The translations under genes were made by a program, and so were the position numbers. The notes beneath the pieces are model-generated. The model was not told the origin of the DNA. It made no database searches and was given only the letters and a program-made list of their open reading frames with translations. This document shows, in pieces, positions 7,224-16,841 of a DNA stretch of 64,000 nt. Source of the stretch: Chitinophagaceae bacterium (GTDB lineage: Bacteria > Bacteroidota > Bacteroidia > Chitinophagales > Chitinophagaceae); assembly GCA_023957125.1 (NCBI GenBank), contig JAMLHL010000006.1, forward strand, positions 62,001 through 126,000, read 5' to 3'. The stretch's first letter is position 1, and every line of letters starts with the position of its first letter.

Positions 7224-10200
7224 CAATCCCGATTTAAACAGGGGCGAATCTTTTTGATAGGGTTTAAAAGTGGTGAAAGTGTATCTGTTGCCGGGGCGCG
7301 GCCGCCCTTTCAGCAGCCATTCGGGCCACTGCCCTTTGCTGACGCCGTCATCCGGGCGCTGCTCGTCCCCGATTAACCGGTTGGGCCACAGGTTCACGAC
7401 TTCTATTTCCAAACGATTGTCTTTTTCTTTGGCCACTTTCGTTATCTCCACCTGCCAGGGCGCCGTCCAGACAACGCCTAAATCTCTTCCATTCAGTTTC
7501 ACCCGCGCCATATTATACACTTCACCTAAATGCAGAAAAAGCCGCTGTCCGCTCTCTGCCTCCGGGAGATCAAAGTTTTGCCGGTACACCGCTATTCCGG
7601 AATAATATTTTATTCCTTCTTCCGTCCGGCTTGTCCAATCCTGCAAATGATCAAAGATTATTCTTTCCGGGCCGCCCCATTTGGGATCGAAAGAAACCGT
7701 CCATGAACCATCCAGGGTGGTTAGGGATGTATAGCCTGGAAAGTTTTCCTTACCTGCGGTAGGCCTGACTGTTACTCCTTTCCTGAAAACAATAAAAAAA
7801 CTCTGATAAGGCTCAAATTGTAAGGGGATACTGGTTTGCCCGTTCTCCTGCACAAAGGCGGATAATGATCTTCTTTCTCCTGTAACAGGATCCCACAACT
7901 CAGGACTGCCGCTATCACATCGGAATACAGCTTCCGTCTGTAATGGTTCATTGGTTTTATTGGCTAAAATACGATCCCAGTCGGAGGATGTTCTATGCGT
8001 ATATCGCACATCACCTGCCCACTCGAAATCTTCAGGTAATCCCATGTTCTTTAAAATCTGCGCCGTTATACCATACAGGGGATACAACCCGTCAGACCGG
8101 GTGCTGACTCCCGCACCCCAGTAAATTTTTCCTTTACCATAGTCGCGCTCTGTATATCCGGGTGGAACGTCTAACGATCCCCAGATATTGAGAGCAAGAT
8201 TTTTTACCTGCTCATCACATTGAGGGTACCCGCTTAATCCCGGCGACTGAACAGGTGGGGAGCCTGTTACCCTTGCTCCTTCCCGGATCAATTCCCCTAT
8301 TTTTTCCAGCAGATGCGGCGTCATGGTAGAAACGTCTGGTAATACCAATAATTTATAGGCTCCGCCTCCCGGAAATACTACCTCGTTGTTTTCAACGGTT
8401 GCAGTAAGCAATTGCCCCGGAGAACATCCGTCAAAATTATAACCCTGCCGGTCGCGCAGGGGTTCCTCACCGCTAAGCGCAGACGAAGGAGGACGAAAAA
8501 CATGCGGCGCTCCTTCCGGCGTAAGGTATAATACATCCGCTACCGGCTTGCCCTGCCTGAGCATAAACTGGCAGCGCGAAACATACCGGTGATAATCGCC
8601 CACCATGGGCCACCAGGTTTGGTTGCGGTTCCATTGAACGCCATAAGGTCCCATGGTCATTCCCGGGCGCAGACTATCCGCCAGCATCTGGCTTTGAAAA
8701 GTATGATACACCAGTCGGTTGATTCCAGCTGCAAAAGCCCAGTCGCCCTGGGCCTTCATTGAACCGGGATATTGTTTCCATCCTTCGTTGTTCTGGGCGG
8801 TGAACGCCTCCGCCGGTACCAGCGGTTGTCCTTTAACGTGAGCGATGGATACTGCCTCTATGACGCTGAAAGAAGTATTGAAGCCGAAGTCTTTGCTCCA
8901 GAACTCGCACATCGGCACATCCGCAACGCTCCCCAACTCCAGATCGGCCGTGGGATTCATATCATAGGGTTCTATAGACAATCCCAATCCATGACGATGA
9001 GCGTATTTTTTCACCTGCCCCGCATGGTATTCCAACACTAATTCCTGCGCAGTCTGGCGAAGATCCCATAAGAACCGTTCGCTGATCTCCGGGCTTTCTA
9101 CTATGACGCCGCTGTACACCGGGTAAAAAGGCAACGGATCGTAGCCTCTCCTTTTCGTGAATTCCAATCGCATGTTTTTCGTCCAGTTTTGTGCTCCCAT
9201 CTCCCAACTGTCCATGTGCAAAAACTTCAATCCGCCTTCTGAGGCTTTGGCGGACTTCCCGATCTTCTTAAATATCTTTCCCGTATAGTTATCCAGGTGT
9301 GCATTCAACGCCGTGGTATCCATTTTATCTTCTTCAAATCCAAGCCCCGGAAAGGGTGCCGGGCGGGTGATCGCGCCATTATTGCGCACGCCAAAGCGCA
9401 TCACAGTCCACTTACCTGCAGGGGCATCCCAATCTAAACTCCCGTCGGACTGCAATTTTCCCGTAAGGTCAAGGATGCTGCTTTTTGAAACCACTCCTGC
9501 ACCCGCATAGTCGGCCGCATCAACCGGAGTCAGATAGGGCTTTACGCCCGGCATTGAGGAATACGGCGCCCGGTAATAAAGCGCTTTCTCATCAGTATCT
9601 TTTATCCTGCCGGTATCTGCAGGTTGCGGAAATGCAAGAACGGCCACATCCTCATAAAAGCCTTCCCATTGTTTTTTTAACTCCGGGGTAAATACACTCA
9701 TTCCGAAGAAAGGCTTTCGGGGAGCGGGTATGGGCAATTGTATCTTTATCTTTTCACCACCCTGCACCGCAACCGATGAAGATACCAGATGTTGCATAGA
9801 TTGTTCGGGCTTCACCCAGGGTCCGCCGCTGCCCGACCAGCCCGGCCCAATCCCCAGGGTCATATCAATTTTCAAACGCCGGCATTCTTTCTCTGCATGG
9901 GCAAACAGTTCCAGCCAGCGCTCGCTCAAATAATCCACCGGGCCACGAGGCACACCCACATTCACTTCCAGGAAAATCAGGTTGCCGATCCCTGCCTTCG
10001 CCATGGATTCCAGGTCTTTGGTCATGCCCTCTTCCGTTAAATTCCCATCCATAAAGTACCAGTACACCCCCGGTCTAGCCCCATCGGGTGGATGCACAAA
10101 TCCCGCTTCAAGTCCCGGCATTCCGGGGATATCCGTTTTTAAAGGAGTCACTGTTTTTTTTGCACAACCGTAAAACAAAAACGCCACGATACAAAAACTG

Positions 10201-10241
10201 AATACAAGCGGCATTTTGCGATGAAAAATATCAGTCGGCAT
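7188..10241 (-). CDS. GH106-type alpha-L-rhamnosidase-like lipoprotein
   Basis: This is a large exported glycosidase, about 1,017 residues from the ATG at 10241. The N-terminus has a lipoprotein signal ending in the lipobox FYGC (Cys26). The catalytic barrel begins with the family-typical FVHPPDGARPGVYWYFMDGNLTEEGM pattern, followed by GIGNLIFLEVNVG and TLGIGPGWSGSGGPWV. Near the C-terminus is a GH2-type sugar-binding jelly-roll (LFLHLGEVYNMARVKLNGRDLG, then VVNLWPNRLIGDE). GH106 enzymes release L-rhamnose from pectins such as rhamnogalacturonan. Exact linkage cannot be predicted. The ORF extends 53 codons upstream to 10400, but that part has no signal-peptide logic. It is a single gene, not in a Sus operon. 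Confidence 0.8.
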   Translation of the reverse strand: MPTDIFHRKMPLVFSFCIVAFLFYGCAKKTVTPLKTDIPGMPGLEAGFVHPPDGARPGVYWYFMDGNLTEEGMTKDLESMAKAGIGNLIFLEVNVGVPRGPVDYLSERWLELFAHAEKECRRLKIDMTLGIGPGWSGSGGPWVKPEQSMQHLVSSSVAVQGGEKIKIQLPIPAPRKPFFGMSVFTPELKKQWEGFYEDVAVLAFPQPADTGRIKDTDEKALYYRAPYSSMPGVKPYLTPVDAADYAGAGVVSKSSILDLTGKLQSDGSLDWDAPAGKWTVMRFGVRNNGAITRPAPFPGLGFEEDKMDTTALNAHLDNYTGKIFKKIGKSAKASEGGLKFLHMDSWEMGAQNWTKNMRLEFTKRRGYDPLPFYPVYSGVIVESPEISERFLWDLRQTAQELVLEYHAGQVKKYAHRHGLGLSIEPYDMNPTADLELGSVADVPMCEFWSKDFGFNTSFSVIEAVSIAHVKGQPLVPAEAFTAQNNEGWKQYPGSMKAQGDWAFAAGINRLVYHTFQSQMLADSLRPGMTMGPYGVQWNRNQTWWPMVGDYHRYVSRCQFMLRQGKPVADVLYLTPEGAPHVFRPPSSALSGEEPLRDRQGYNFDGCSPGQLLTATVENNEVVFPGGGAYKLLVLPDVSTMTPHLLEKIGELIREGARVTGSPPVQSPGLSGYPQCDEQVKNLALNIWGSLDVPPGYTERDYGKGKIYWGAGVSTRSDGLYPLYGITAQILKNMGLPEDFEWAGDVRYTHRTSSDWDRILANKTNEPLQTEAVFRCDSGSPELWDPVTGERRSLSAFVQENGQTSIPLQFEPYQSFFIVFRKGVTVRPTAGKENFPGYTSLTTLDGSWTVSFDPKWGGPERIIFDHLQDWTSRTEEGIKYYSGIAVYRQNFDLPEAESGQRLFLHLGEVYNMARVKLNGRDLGVVWTAPWQVEITKVAKEKDNRLEIEVVNLWPNRLIGDEQRPDDGVSKGQWPEWLLKGRPRPGNRYTFTTFKPYQKDSPLFKSGLLGPVTVRGIKQ

Positions 10242-10577
10242 GTTTAATGAAGCCGGGTATTGGGGTGAGCCGGCTTCAGTACTGCCATTAAGCTGCGGTT
10301 GCGTCGCACACTTCAGCGCTTTGTTGGTTGCCGGGCAAAAAATACGATGGTTCATAATATGAATTACTTGCCTGATAAAGGTATTATATATACGCCACAT
10401 CTATTCGTTTCACATTCAAACTATTATGCTTTTTTCAACGACTGAAGAGTTGGGTTTGATGTCTTACCTGGTGTATCTCCCTCGTTTTGCAGGCGCCGCT
10501 GCCCGACCCATCCGGGATGCACCTGCTGTAGGTCGGTCTGTATATCGGAACCACGGAAATCCGGTACCTTTGCAGGT
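10242..10577. other. Divergent intergenic region between the GH106 gene and mnmA
   Basis: No supported gene. On the minus strand TACCTTTA (complement of 10376-10383) is a seven-of-eight match to the -7 element and could drive the GH106 gene. On the plus strand the mnmA -7 element is at 10565-10572. Overlapping minus-strand ORFs at 10424-10802 are shadows of mnmA and its upstream region. Confidence 0.4.
10565..10572 (+). promoter_or_regulatory. mnmA: mnmA promoter -7 element, implying a leaderless or nearly leaderless mRNA
   Basis: TACCTTTG matches TAnnTTTG perfectly and ends 5 bp before the ATG at 10578. With the normal distance from this element to the start of transcription, the transcript would begin at or within a few bases of the start codon. 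No clear -33 element is seen. Confidence 0.5.
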
Positions 10578-11753
10578 ATGAAAAGAGTAGTTGTAGGTTT
10601 GTCGGGAGGGGTGGATTCCAGTGTGGCTGCGTACCTGCTCAAAGAACAGGGTTTCGAAGTGATCGGGATGTTTATGCGCAACTGGCATGACGAGTCTGTA
10701 ACCCTGTCTGGCAGTTGCCCCTGGATAGACGATTCCAATGATGCCCTTGCGGTAGCACAGCAATTGGGCATTCCTTTCTATGTTATTGACCTGAGCCAGC
10801 AATATAAGGAGCGGATAGTGGATTATATGTTTGCGGAATATGAAAAAGGCCGCACACCCAACCCCGATGTATTATGTAACCGGGAAATAAAGTTTGACGT
10901 TTTTTTAGAGGCCGCGCTCAAGATGAATGCTGATTTTGTGGCTACCGGTCACTACGCCAGGAAAACAACCGATGAAAAAGGACGCCATCACTTGCTGAAA
11001 GGCAGGGATACCGGGAAAGACCAGTCTTATTTTCTTTGTCAGCTGACGCAGCAGCAACTGGCAAAAGCCTTGTTCCCGATAGGTGAACTGAAGAAGCCGG
11101 AGGTGAGGGCTTTAGCGAAAAAAGCCGGGCTTGAAACGGCCGACAAGAAGGATTCCCAGGGGCTTTGTTTCGTGGGGAAGATCAGCTTACCGGTTTTTTT
11201 GCAGCAACAACTGGAGCCTAAGCAGGGAGACATTATAGAGATAGACCCCGGACTGGAAGCGCTGAAAGATTATCATGATGTTCCCGCCACGCTCGAAAAC
11301 GTGGAACAATTATCCGTTCCTTTTAGTTTTGCCAGGGAAGATGGGATGAAGGTGGCAGAGCACCAGGGCGCTCATTATTATACGGTGGGTCAACGCAAAG
11401 GACTGCATATCGGCGGGAGACCCCGGCCTTCTTTTGTGCTGCAGGTAGATACGGTGAACAACCTGATCTTTTCCGGACAAACGCCCGATCATCCCGGGCT
11501 GAACCGCTATGCCCTTAAGATCAACTCCGAAGAAGTGCATTATGTTAATCCCGATTATACCTTAGCTGTCGGGGCCTCTTATGAGATGGACGTGCGTATC
11601 CGGTACCGGCAGCCTTTGGAAAAAGCAACGGTGGTCCGCAAAGAAGATGGCGTGTATATTCTTTTCCAACAGCTTCAGCGGGGCATTACCCCGGGGCAAT
11701 TTGCTGCCTGGTATCTTAACGACGAAGTGATAGGCTCCGGGCCGATTGCCTGA
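10578..11753 (+). CDS. mnmA: tRNA-specific 2-thiouridylase MnmA
   Basis: Adds sulfur to U34 of tRNA-Lys, -Glu and -Gln in the cytoplasm, using a persulfide relayed from a cysteine desulfurase. The PP-loop SGGVDSS is at residues 9-15. The catalytic cysteines are Cys100 (LCNREIKF) and Cys197 (GLCFVG), close to the positions in the E. coli enzyme. ATGHYAR, RDTGKDQSYFL and the C-terminal beta-barrel (YTVGQRKGL, then ITPGQFAAWY) complete the family pattern. The length, 391 residues, is slightly longer than E. coli MnmA. A cysteine desulfurase gene lies 7 kb downstream but is not in the same operon. Confidence 0.97.
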   Translation: MKRVVVGLSGGVDSSVAAYLLKEQGFEVIGMFMRNWHDESVTLSGSCPWIDDSNDALAVAQQLGIPFYVIDLSQQYKERIVDYMFAEYEKGRTPNPDVLCNREIKFDVFLEAALKMNADFVATGHYARKTTDEKGRHHLLKGRDTGKDQSYFLCQLTQQQLAKALFPIGELKKPEVRALAKKAGLETADKKDSQGLCFVGKISLPVFLQQQLEPKQGDIIEIDPGLEALKDYHDVPATLENVEQLSVPFSFAREDGMKVAEHQGAHYYTVGQRKGLHIGGRPRPSFVLQVDTVNNLIFSGQTPDHPGLNRYALKINSEEVHYVNPDYTLAVGASYEMDVRIRYRQPLEKATVVRKEDGVYILFQQLQRGITPGQFAAWYLNDEVIGSGPIA

Positions 11754-11833
11754 AGGGCTTTGTCCCACAAAGATGGCGCCGTCATTTTTCAATCCCGCTT
11801 TTGAATTTTTTAGGAACTTCATCATAAAAAATA

Positions 11834-12664
11834 ATGTTTCACAAGACGCTCATTTTGCTCTTTTCTTTGACCCTGATGTACGGATGCGCCACTCAGAAAA
11901 ATGTTAACCGGGTATCGGTTTTCCCTGTTAAGACATCTATTCCCGCCCATATCCCGGATAGAGACGCAGTATGGGTTTTTCTGCTTGCGGGACAGTCCAA
12001 TATGGCCGGCCGCGCCGTTATTGAACCGAAAGACACGGTGCCCAACGAGCGTATTTTCAGTATCAATAAAAACGGCGAACCGGTATTGGCCAAAGAACCC
12101 CTGCATTTCTATGAGCCCGGTATGGCGGGGCTGGATTGCGGCTTGTCGTTTGGAAAAGAGTTGTTGAAGCATATTCCCCGCGATGTGTCAATATTGCTTC
12201 TGCCAACCGCCGTTGGAGGCAGCGCTATCGGGCAGTGGATCCATGATTCCACTTTCCGGAATGTGGCGCTGTTCTCGAACTTCAGGGAAAAGGTGAAACT
12301 CGGGCAACAATACGGAATCATAAAAGGGATTCTCTGGCACCAGGGGGAAAACGATGCCACAACAACGGAACAGATACAGGCATACCAGGGAGCGCTCACC
12401 ATCTTACTGCAACAATTCAGAAAGGAAACAGGCAATCCCTCGCTCCCGGTATTGATGGGTGAGCTGGGCAGTTTTTCAGAAGATAATGATGGTTGGCAGG
12501 CCATCAATCAACAAATTCACGCTTATGCCGCAACCGATAACTATGCCCGTGTGATAAGCACAAAGGATTTACGGCATAAAGGAGATAAAGTGCATTTTAA
12601 TTCCAAAGGGCAGCGACTGTTGGGGAAAAGATTCGCGAAAGCTTTTATCAGGCTTTCTGAATAG
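11834..12664 (+). CDS. SGNH/SASA-type carbohydrate acetylesterase lipoprotein
   Basis: This 276-residue exported esterase has a lipoprotein signal (LTLMYGC, Cys18) and a sialate-O-acetylesterase-like domain (SASA; CE6-type). Block I is LLAGQSNMAGR with nucleophile Ser55. ILWHQGENDA is the block III equivalent, and DKVHFNSKGQRLLG near the C-terminus carries the catalytic Asp-x-x-His. The family removes acetyl groups from xylan, pectin or sialic acid; the substrate here cannot be decided. It is 80 bp after mnmA, but the functions are unrelated, so co-transcription would be incidental. Confidence 0.8.
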   Translation: MFHKTLILLFSLTLMYGCATQKNVNRVSVFPVKTSIPAHIPDRDAVWVFLLAGQSNMAGRAVIEPKDTVPNERIFSINKNGEPVLAKEPLHFYEPGMAGLDCGLSFGKELLKHIPRDVSILLLPTAVGGSAIGQWIHDSTFRNVALFSNFREKVKLGQQYGIIKGILWHQGENDATTTEQIQAYQGALTILLQQFRKETGNPSLPVLMGELGSFSEDNDGWQAINQQIHAYAATDNYARVISTKDLRHKGDKVHFNSKGQRLLGKRFAKAFIRLSE

Positions 12665-12962
12665 ATTTTGTATTTATATTATATGATGTGAAAGAATATT
12701 TTGCAGCAATATTTTTATATAAAATATGGATCTGATTGAATTTTTGGGATAATTTATATAAAAATAATAATATCAATATAATATATAATATTATCATTTT
12801 TTGATGATTTTTTTCCTTTTTTAGCCCGTTAACCAAAAAATAACATTCTTTTGAAATGCTTATCAATACTAAATTATAGCCAATAATTATATTTTAAATT
12901 AAAAGAAGAAGTAACTGATATTATATTGCTTTTAATATATTTGGGTTCTAAAAAAAGTAAAT
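12665..12962. other. AT-rich intergenic region with weak terminator and ddh promoter element
   Basis: This is a very AT-rich spacer. ATCAT-TTTTTG-ATGAT (12793-12808) followed by seven T is a weak terminator-like hairpin. TATATTTG at 12936-12943 is a perfect -7 element 20 bp before the ddh start. A 72-codon minus-strand ORF here is low-complexity and not called. Confidence 0.4.
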
Positions 12963-13949
12963 ATGCAAAATCAGAATAACATGATTAAAATAGGTATCAT
13001 TGGATATGGTAATTTGGGCAGGGGAGTTGAAATGGCGGTCCGGCAAAACCCGGATATAGAACTGGTTGCCATATTTACCCGGCGCGATCCGGCTGCCTTA
13101 AACACGAATACCAGGACGGTAGCTATATCCGCACTGGAGTCCTATATCGGTAAAATTGATGTGATGATCCTTTGTGGCGGTTCGGCTACCGATCTGCCGG
13201 AGCAGGGACCGCTGGCGGCCCGGTGGTTCAACACGGTGGATAGTTTTGACACCCATGCCAAAATCCCGGATTATTTTAACCAGGTGGATGCCATTGCCAA
13301 AAATGGTAAGACTGTAAGCGTGATCTCCACCGGGTGGGATCCGGGATTGTTTTCTCTGGCAAGACTTTTAGGACAAAGCATATTGCCTGACGGGGCAGAT
13401 TATACTTTTTGGGGAAAAGGTGTGAGCCAGGGGCATTCTGATGCGATCAGGAGGGTGCCGGGTGTAAGGAACGGGGTGCAATATACCGTGCCTTTGGAGG
13501 ATGCTTTAGCCAAAGTTCGCGCGGGTGGTAATCCGGATCTCACTACGGCGGAAAAACACGAACGCGTATGCTATATTGTTCCTGAAGATGGCGCCGACAG
13601 GGAAGAAATTACCAGGACTATTCAAACTATGCCTTATTATTTTGACCAGTATCATACCACGGTTCATTTCATTACGGAAGAGGAGTTGAAGGCAAAACAT
13701 TCCACGATGCCGCATGGGGGTATTGTATTTCGCACCGGAACAACAGGCAAAGGAACCAGGCACCGGATGGAATTCAGTCTGGCGCTTGAAGACAATCCCG
13801 AATTTACCGCCGGCGTTTTGGTGGCTTATGCAAGGGCAATCGCCAGACTGGCAGCAGAAGGACAAACCGGGGCGCGAACCGTGTTTGATATTCCATTGGG
13901 GTATTTATCGCCCAAGCCGGCAGAAGAACTCAGGCGCACGTTATTATAG
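12963..13949 (+). CDS. ddh: meso-Diaminopimelate D-dehydrogenase
   Basis: NADPH-dependent enzyme interconverting tetrahydrodipicolinate and meso-diaminopimelate, the one-step route to peptidoglycan diaminopimelate and lysine. The Rossmann motif GIIGYGNLGRGVE opens the protein. STGWDPGLFSLARLL, TFWGKGVSQGHSDAIRRVPGV, and the C-terminal HGGIVFRTG and PEFTAGVLVAYARA are characteristic of this family. The length of 328 residues is normal. Translation could also begin at the internal ATG at 12981 (MIKIGIIG), which fits the family N-terminus slightly better. It has its own promoter and shares a terminator hairpin with the convergent esterase gene. Confidence 0.93.
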   Translation: MQNQNNMIKIGIIGYGNLGRGVEMAVRQNPDIELVAIFTRRDPAALNTNTRTVAISALESYIGKIDVMILCGGSATDLPEQGPLAARWFNTVDSFDTHAKIPDYFNQVDAIAKNGKTVSVISTGWDPGLFSLARLLGQSILPDGADYTFWGKGVSQGHSDAIRRVPGVRNGVQYTVPLEDALAKVRAGGNPDLTTAEKHERVCYIVPEDGADREEITRTIQTMPYYFDQYHTTVHFITEEELKAKHSTMPHGGIVFRTGTTGKGTRHRMEFSLALEDNPEFTAGVLVAYARAIARLAAEGQTGARTVFDIPLGYLSPKPAEELRRTLL

Positions 13950-13972
13950 ACAGTGATTGGCGGGTTTGCAGA

Positions 13973-14002
13973 AACAGCAGGGACCTTGCGATCCCTGCTG
14001 TT
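13973..14002. terminator. Bidirectional terminator between ddh and the esterase gene
   Basis: AACAGCAGGGA (13973-13983) pairs perfectly with TCCCTGCTGTT (13992-14002) over 11 bp around an 8-nt loop. It lies in the 61-bp space between two convergent stop codons. There is no long T-run on either side. Confidence 0.65.
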
Positions 14003-14010
14003 GTTCGCAG

Positions 14011-14877
14011 CTATTTATGATATTGCAGCATCCATTCGTACATGTTCATTTGGTTTTCTTTGTACGTCAGACTGTATGCGGTTGTCCAGGCGTCGTGGCT
14101 TGCTTCGGGGAATATGCTCTTTTTTGCTTTGGGATTGATTTTCATGCTATTCAGCATATCAATGTATCCGAGGGTATTGTTTACCGGTACCGTTGGATCT
14201 CCTTCATTGTGAAAAGCCCAGACCGGGAGGTTATTATTGGTCATCACCTTCGCCTTTGCATTGGTGGTGGAGGATGCGCCGCATACCGGTACGACGGCTG
14301 CGATTTTAGAGGCGTATTTACCAGCGTAATCCCAGGTTGCACCTCCTCCCATACTCAACCCGGTCACATAGATCCTGGTGGGGTCTATCCGTAATTTGGA
14401 GCTGAAATATTTCACCACCGCGTCAACATCGTCTGCAGTAGGCCATGTTTTAAATTGAGGAGAGATCACGATAAAGGAAAAAGCTTTTCCACCTACAGTA
14501 AACGAAGGGGGAAATTTGCTCTTTTTTAACATTCCATGCGGCCCTCCCGACACTTTTTTCAAATCGCCTGCACTTCCGTTTCCAAGAGCGCTTTGTCCGT
14601 GTATAAAAATTAACAGCGGGTATTTTTTTGTTGTAGAGTCGTAACGGGCGGGCAGCGCTTTGAAATAACCACCGCAATTGGACGTAATATCGGCGGTTAT
14701 GGCAACCTCCGCCGGGGGTTGGGTTTCCGCTACGTCAAGATTGGGTTTTGTAACCGGAGATGTAGTGGAAGAACCTGTTTTTGTGTCATCCCCGGGTGCT
14801 GCGGTTTCCTTTTTACAAGAAAAAAGCATCCCGGAAAGCAAAAAAACGCATAGGAGTCGAATAGCTGAAGTTTTCAT
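14011..14877 (-). CDS. Alpha/beta-hydrolase lipoprotein (esterase / peptidase-like)
   Basis: A 288-residue surface or periplasmic lipoprotein: signal MKTSAIRLLCVFLLSGMLFSC with Cys21, then a Ser/Thr/Pro-rich linker to about residue 60. The alpha/beta-hydrolase fold follows, with YPLLIFIHG before the oxyanion hole. The nucleophile elbow is GLSMGGG (Ser175), the acid Asp227 is in NEGDPTVP, and His261 is in EASHDAW. This arrangement resembles the esterase-type phospholipase/carboxylesterase and feruloyl-esterase-like lipoproteins of Bacteroidota. The substrate is not predictable. No operon partner; the gene upstream (14965-16260) is in the same direction, but 87 bp away. Confidence 0.75.
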   Translation of the reverse strand: MKTSAIRLLCVFLLSGMLFSCKKETAAPGDDTKTGSSTTSPVTKPNLDVAETQPPAEVAITADITSNCGGYFKALPARYDSTTKKYPLLIFIHGQSALGNGSAGDLKKVSGGPHGMLKKSKFPPSFTVGGKAFSFIVISPQFKTWPTADDVDAVVKYFSSKLRIDPTRIYVTGLSMGGGATWDYAGKYASKIAAVVPVCGASSTTNAKAKVMTNNNLPVWAFHNEGDPTVPVNNTLGYIDMLNSMKINPKAKKSIFPEASHDAWTTAYSLTYKENQMNMYEWMLQYHK

Positions 14878-14964
14878 TTGATATCAGATTTTATTAACTA
14901 AAACGGGTTAACGTTCCCTGTTATTCAAATCTGATGCCCGGATCGGTTGACAAATGTGAAAATG

Positions 14965-16260
14965 CTATTCTTCCATTTCTTTTTTGATGGTTTCCGAAAT
15001 GGTTACCAGCACTTTATCAATCCGGTGCCCGTCCATATCGGCTATTTCAAAAGTAAAGCCGCGCCATTCCAGCTTATCGCCGGTAAAAGGAATGCGTTCT
15101 ACCTGATGCAGGATAAATCCGGCAAGGGTATCAAAGTCCTGTTCGCCTTCATTGATCCAATCCGTTTTTTCAAACGTACTCAAAAAATCATAAAAAGGAA
15201 TCTGTCCATCTACGAAGTAAGTTCCATCTTCCCGCTCAACGATCTCATAGTCTTCTCCGTCCGGTTGGGGAATATCCCCTACGATGGCTTCCAGGATATC
15301 GTTCAGGGTGATCATTCCCAGTAAACTCCCATATTCATCTACTACGAAGCAGCAATGGATCTTGGTTTCTTTAAATCGCTCCAACACATGATAAGCGGTG
15401 TTGTTTTCCGGCACGAAGAGGGTGGGCTGCATGATCTTCACGAGCGGTGTTGAGTTTTCATGCAGGTAAAGATCTTTCACAGAAACCACTCCTTTAATAT
15501 CGTCAATATTATCCTCGCACACCGGATATACGGAATGGGGTTCGCTGATGATCGTTTCCTTTATTTTTTCTTCGTCATTATTAAGATTGAACCATACAAT
15601 ATCATTCCGATGGGTCATCATGGAGGTGATATTGCGGTCGCCCAGGTGAAAAACCCGTTCAATAATTTCCTGTTCGGCCTCTTCAATAGTACCCTGTTCC
15701 GTTCCTTCATGAATAATAGCCCTGATCTCTTCCTCCGTTACCTGGTTGTCTTTATCTCCTATCTTCAGGAATTTGAGGATGTAAAAAGTAGATTTGCTTA
15801 ATAGCCAAACAAAAGGATAAGTGATCGTACTTACAATACGCATGGGTGTTGCCACCAGTTTGGCTATGCCTTCCGGACGGGAAAGTCCTATACGTTTGGG
15901 CACCAGTTCCCCCAGCACCAGGGTAAAATAGGTGAGGATGATAACGATGATAACGGTAGCGGCTCCATTGGCGAAAGGCCCGATCCAGGTAAATCGCCCG
16001 AGATACAGGGCCAGGTCTGCTTTCAGGGTTTCACTCGAAAAAATACCTGTGAGGATACCTATTAATGTAATGCCGATTTGAACGGTTGAAAAAAAAGCAT
16101 CGGGCTTATTGATCAGTTTCAGGGCTTCGTCAGCCTTCTTGTCGTCCTTTGCAGCCTGTGTTTCCAATCTTGTTTTCCTGGAAGACACAAGCGCCATCTC
16201 CGCCATGGAAAAAACACCGTTCAATAAAATTAATCCCAGTATTATCAAAATTTCGATCAT
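14965..16260 (-). CDS. Hemolysin-family (CNNM/CorC-type) membrane protein with CBS pair
   Basis: A 431-residue protein with a DUF21/CNNM membrane domain at about residues 1-190: opening IEILIILGLILLNGVFSMAEMALVSSRK, the GITLIGILTGIF segment and the ELVPKRIGLSRPE motif. A CBS-domain pair lies at about 205-335 (MMTHRNDIVW..., FVVDEYGSLLGMITLNDILEAIVGD). A C-terminal CorC/HlyC domain spans about 350-431. The family is annotated as hemolysin-like, but members function in magnesium or other cation efflux. A PAP2 phosphatase gene lies 11 bp upstream in the same direction, so the two are likely co-transcribed. Confidence 0.88.
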   Translation of the reverse strand: MIEILIILGLILLNGVFSMAEMALVSSRKTRLETQAAKDDKKADEALKLINKPDAFFSTVQIGITLIGILTGIFSSETLKADLALYLGRFTWIGPFANGAATVIIVIILTYFTLVLGELVPKRIGLSRPEGIAKLVATPMRIVSTITYPFVWLLSKSTFYILKFLKIGDKDNQVTEEEIRAIIHEGTEQGTIEEAEQEIIERVFHLGDRNITSMMTHRNDIVWFNLNNDEEKIKETIISEPHSVYPVCEDNIDDIKGVVSVKDLYLHENSTPLVKIMQPTLFVPENNTAYHVLERFKETKIHCCFVVDEYGSLLGMITLNDILEAIVGDIPQPDGEDYEIVEREDGTYFVDGQIPFYDFLSTFEKTDWINEGEQDFDTLAGFILHQVERIPFTGDKLEWRGFTFEIADMDGHRIDKVLVTISETIKKEMEE

Positions 16261-16271
16261 GATGCATGAAG

Positions 16272-16841
16272 TTAAGCTAAGCGGGGCAAACCTACTTTTT
16301 TATTGAAGGCCCAGGCGGTGCCCATACCGGTAACGCAGCCTAATAGCGCTCCGCAGAAAATGTCTAATGGAAAATGTACGCCTACATATACCTGGGCATA
16401 AGAAATAGCGAAAGCCCATACAAATAACAACCAGCGCCAGCGCAATGGCATAAATAACAGCGTGCTAAAAGCAAACATTGCCATTCCGAAGTGATTGGTG
16501 GCATGGGATGATGTGAAGCTGAAAGGGCCTCCGCACCCTACCATCTGTCTTACCGAATCGGCGAGGTGTGGATCAGCACAGGGCCGCAGCCGCCCCACCC
16601 AGGGTTTGATAAGATGACTGCTCAACTGGTCTGTTATACCAAAGTTAATAAGGAAGGAAGCAATCCACAGCCAGCCCTTCATTTTAAAATTCATCGCCAT
16701 AAAAAGTACCATAAACAGGTACAATGGCGACCAGAAGTATTGATTCCTGAGCAATGGCAGCAACCAGTCGAGAAACGAACTGTGCCACTGACCGTTTATT
16801 TTAAAAAACAGTTCAATATCGTACCGGATCAGGCTGTTCAT
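16272..16841 (-). CDS. PAP2-family membrane phosphatase
   Basis: A 189-residue polytopic membrane phosphatase acting on lipid phosphates or undecaprenyl pyrophosphate. The three PAP2 active-site motifs are present: KPWVGRLRP, SSHATNHFG (the PSGH-type motif) and YAQVYVGVHFPLDIFCG, where His and Asp complete the site. At least four membrane helices can be seen. I chose the ATG at 16841 (MNSLIRYDIELFF), because the 18 residues encoded upstream (to 16895) look non-conserved. It is 11 bp ahead of the CNNM/CBS gene. A lipid-carrier recycling role is the usual assumption, not proven. Confidence 0.85.
   Translation of the reverse strand: MNSLIRYDIELFFKINGQWHSSFLDWLLPLLRNQYFWSPLYLFMVLFMAMNFKMKGWLWIASFLINFGITDQLSSHLIKPWVGRLRPCADPHLADSVRQMVGCGGPFSFTSSHATNHFGMAMFAFSTLLFMPLRWRWLLFVWAFAISYAQVYVGVHFPLDIFCGALLGCVTGMGTAWAFNKKVGLPRLA

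Noticed and set aside
14678..14881. Plus-strand ORF antisense to the esterase lipoprotein
   Set aside because: Composition is the mirror of the signal peptide and linker of the real gene.
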